A stretch of 64,000 bases of DNA from Taenia hydatigena (taxonomy: Eukaryota > Platyhelminthes > Cestoda > Cyclophyllidea > Taeniidae): positions 19,982,509 through 20,046,508 of the forward strand of contig JADWOT020000003.1 of assembly GCA_036345935.2 (NCBI GenBank), read 5' to 3'. The translations under genes were made by a program, and so were the position numbers. The notes under the pieces are model-generated. The model had not been told where the DNA came from, searched no databases, and was given only the letters and a program-made list of their open reading frames with translations. Shown piece after piece: positions 62,541-64,000 of the stretch; within the stretch, counting starts at the first letter, position 1, and every line of letters begins with the position of its first letter.

Positions 62541-64000
62541 GTAATGATCTTGCGTCCAGCGTACGTTGTTCCACATTACGCAGAGCGACATTTGGGAATT
62601 ATTTAAGACAGCCATGTTGGTGAAATGGACATCAAGTTTTAAATATTTACTTAAATTTTATGATAATCAACCACAATCCTGACTAACCTGAGCTGAATTG
62701 CCTAAGTGTGACGCTTTAGTTTTCTCATCTGGGACTTAAACTACAGGCGCGTAACATGCATTCGCGTTCGGTCCAGCAGTACCAAATCATATTGCAGGCA
62801 ATAAATCAAGCACACACCATGCTCATTACGTAGTGGTAATTGTGCTTCGTTGTTTAATTATTTAAATTTTTGTTTTGATTTTACGGTCACTTGAGGCCCC
62901 ACTTCTGTACTTCCGCCCGGTGACATGACCTCCGTGCCATGCAAGTGGCTTTCCTCCCCTCCCCCCAAGACCCTTCTCTACACCCCCAGTACATGTCCTC
63001 CCCCAGTAGGCGTCTTCTTCCGCCTTCAAGAAAGACGTGGAACAATACGGCAATTGGGTTTTTAACTTCTAGTCTTTGAGTATGAATTAACCAAAAGGCA
63101 AAAGACAGCTGATTTGATAGGGGAGCAATAAAGTACCGCAGTTATGGTGGCCAATTTCTCCCCCTACCCCTGATAGCGAACGTGTTCGTTTTCCTCAATT
63201 CAACTGCTGCTTAAAATAGCACTTATAAAAAACTCCAATCAAGTAATGTAATTCGGTGAAATATCGGGCTATTATTTATAAAATTTAAGGCTTAAAAATA
63301 AATTAGACAAATGTGAGGTGTTTGAAGGGTTCATCACTGTAGCAGCATCATCGGAACTAACCATTTGAAATGTGAGTCTCTTAAAGTACCTGCGAATTCT
63401 TGGCTTTCGAGTGCAGCTAGAAATTCCTAACGTCGATGCAAATCTTGCACTGTTGCGAGTTCCCACTAGCGCTTATAGCATAATGCGTGCCTGAACTTCT
63501 CTCTTGAAGTTTTCTGAGGCGGGCCTTTTCTAGCAATGCAAAATAATGCGTTGAAATGATATTTGACCCAAAATAGACGTTTGAAGACCTTCAAATTTTA
63601 AAATACAAATCCAAAAGATCATTGAACAGTAGGAATCAAGCATTAAAAGGTGCTAAAGTGCTCCAAGGCTTCATCAAAATGATAGGGCAGAACACGCAGC
63701 GCCGACGTAGAGAAGGGCTGGGAGGCTACTGGCACGGTCCAAACGCCACGCTATCCGGCGGAAATACAAAAGCCGAGCCGTAAGTAAGTGTCACCGAGTG
63801 TAAAACGAAGAGTTAAACAAAAGATCGAAGCATTACAGTAATACATCCTGTGCCAAAAAATTTATGTTCACCTTCGCCTGAGAAACACTGCGTCTGAGTG
63901 TGCCTGAAGTGATTAGCCATGACAAAACGCGACGAATGTTTCAAATTTACTCCTTTTCAACGAATTACTTCCACTCACTCTGAGTATGCCTTTATTATAT
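62541..64000 (+). other. SCYL2 intron running to the window edge
   Basis: The exon ending at 62540 leaves an open phase-1 junction. I found no convincing next exon before 64000. A SINE-like copy lies at 63678-63790. The C-rich minus frame near 62.9-63.05 kb is not protein-like. Confidence 0.55.
63678..63790 (+). repeat. SINE-like dispersed repeat, copy 7
   Basis: It shows gatagggcagaa, ctactggcacggtcc, aaacgccacgctatccgg and cggaaatacaaaagccgagc in the family order. Confidence 0.6.

Overview
The window is nuclear DNA of an invertebrate, most likely a parasitic flatworm and probably a tapeworm. The genes are conserved animal genes split into many small exons by GT-AG introns. Some introns are only 29-37 nt long, which is typical of flatworms. 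AG acceptors often sit just upstream of start codons, and one gene pair looks like a trans-spliced operon. The long introns and gene-poor stretches carry degenerate dispersed repeats. I see no bacterial operon, CRISPR array, tRNA, rRNA or recent mobile element. The organism is inferred from gene architecture only.

Layout: 1-279 is the last exon of an unidentified + strand gene. L-lactate dehydrogenase (LDH) lies at 2187-3665 (+). LRRC42 (about 3.9-4.83 kb) and DSCC1 (4954-6425) are both on the minus strand and only 120 bp apart. An ALDH3-type aldehyde dehydrogenase covers 7666-16960 (minus) with at least 11 exons and a C-terminal CaaX box. An unidentified minus-strand terminal exon sits at 17169-17300. 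GTF2E2, the TFIIE beta subunit, is at 18821-20468 (+). Mitochondrial Mn superoxide dismutase is at 22979-24111 (minus). An LPCAT-type lysophospholipid acyltransferase with eroded EF-hands is at 26204-33059 (+), with an unrecognised antisense gene candidate inside one of its introns. TDP2 is at 33805-39417 (+). About 11 kb (39.4-50.3 kb) is gene-free and repeat-bearing. The pseudokinase SCYL2 starts at 50295 (+) and runs off the right edge.

These genes do not form one pathway. They are housekeeping genes: energy metabolism (LDH), aldehyde and superoxide detoxification, sister-chromatid cohesion (DSCC1), transcription initiation (GTF2E2), phospholipid remodelling (LPCAT), topoisomerase-2 adduct repair (TDP2) and clathrin/Golgi trafficking (SCYL2). 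For nearly all of them I joined exons by hand. Reading phases agree at every junction, and total lengths match the families.

Points most worth a second look are: the DSCC1-LRRC42 operon candidate; a repeat pair whose roughly 210-bp core is almost identical while its flanks have diverged; a SUMO-interacting-motif-like sequence in TDP2; the CaaX-ending ALDH3; the Ca-ligand-free EF-hand region of the LPCAT; and the intronic antisense gene.
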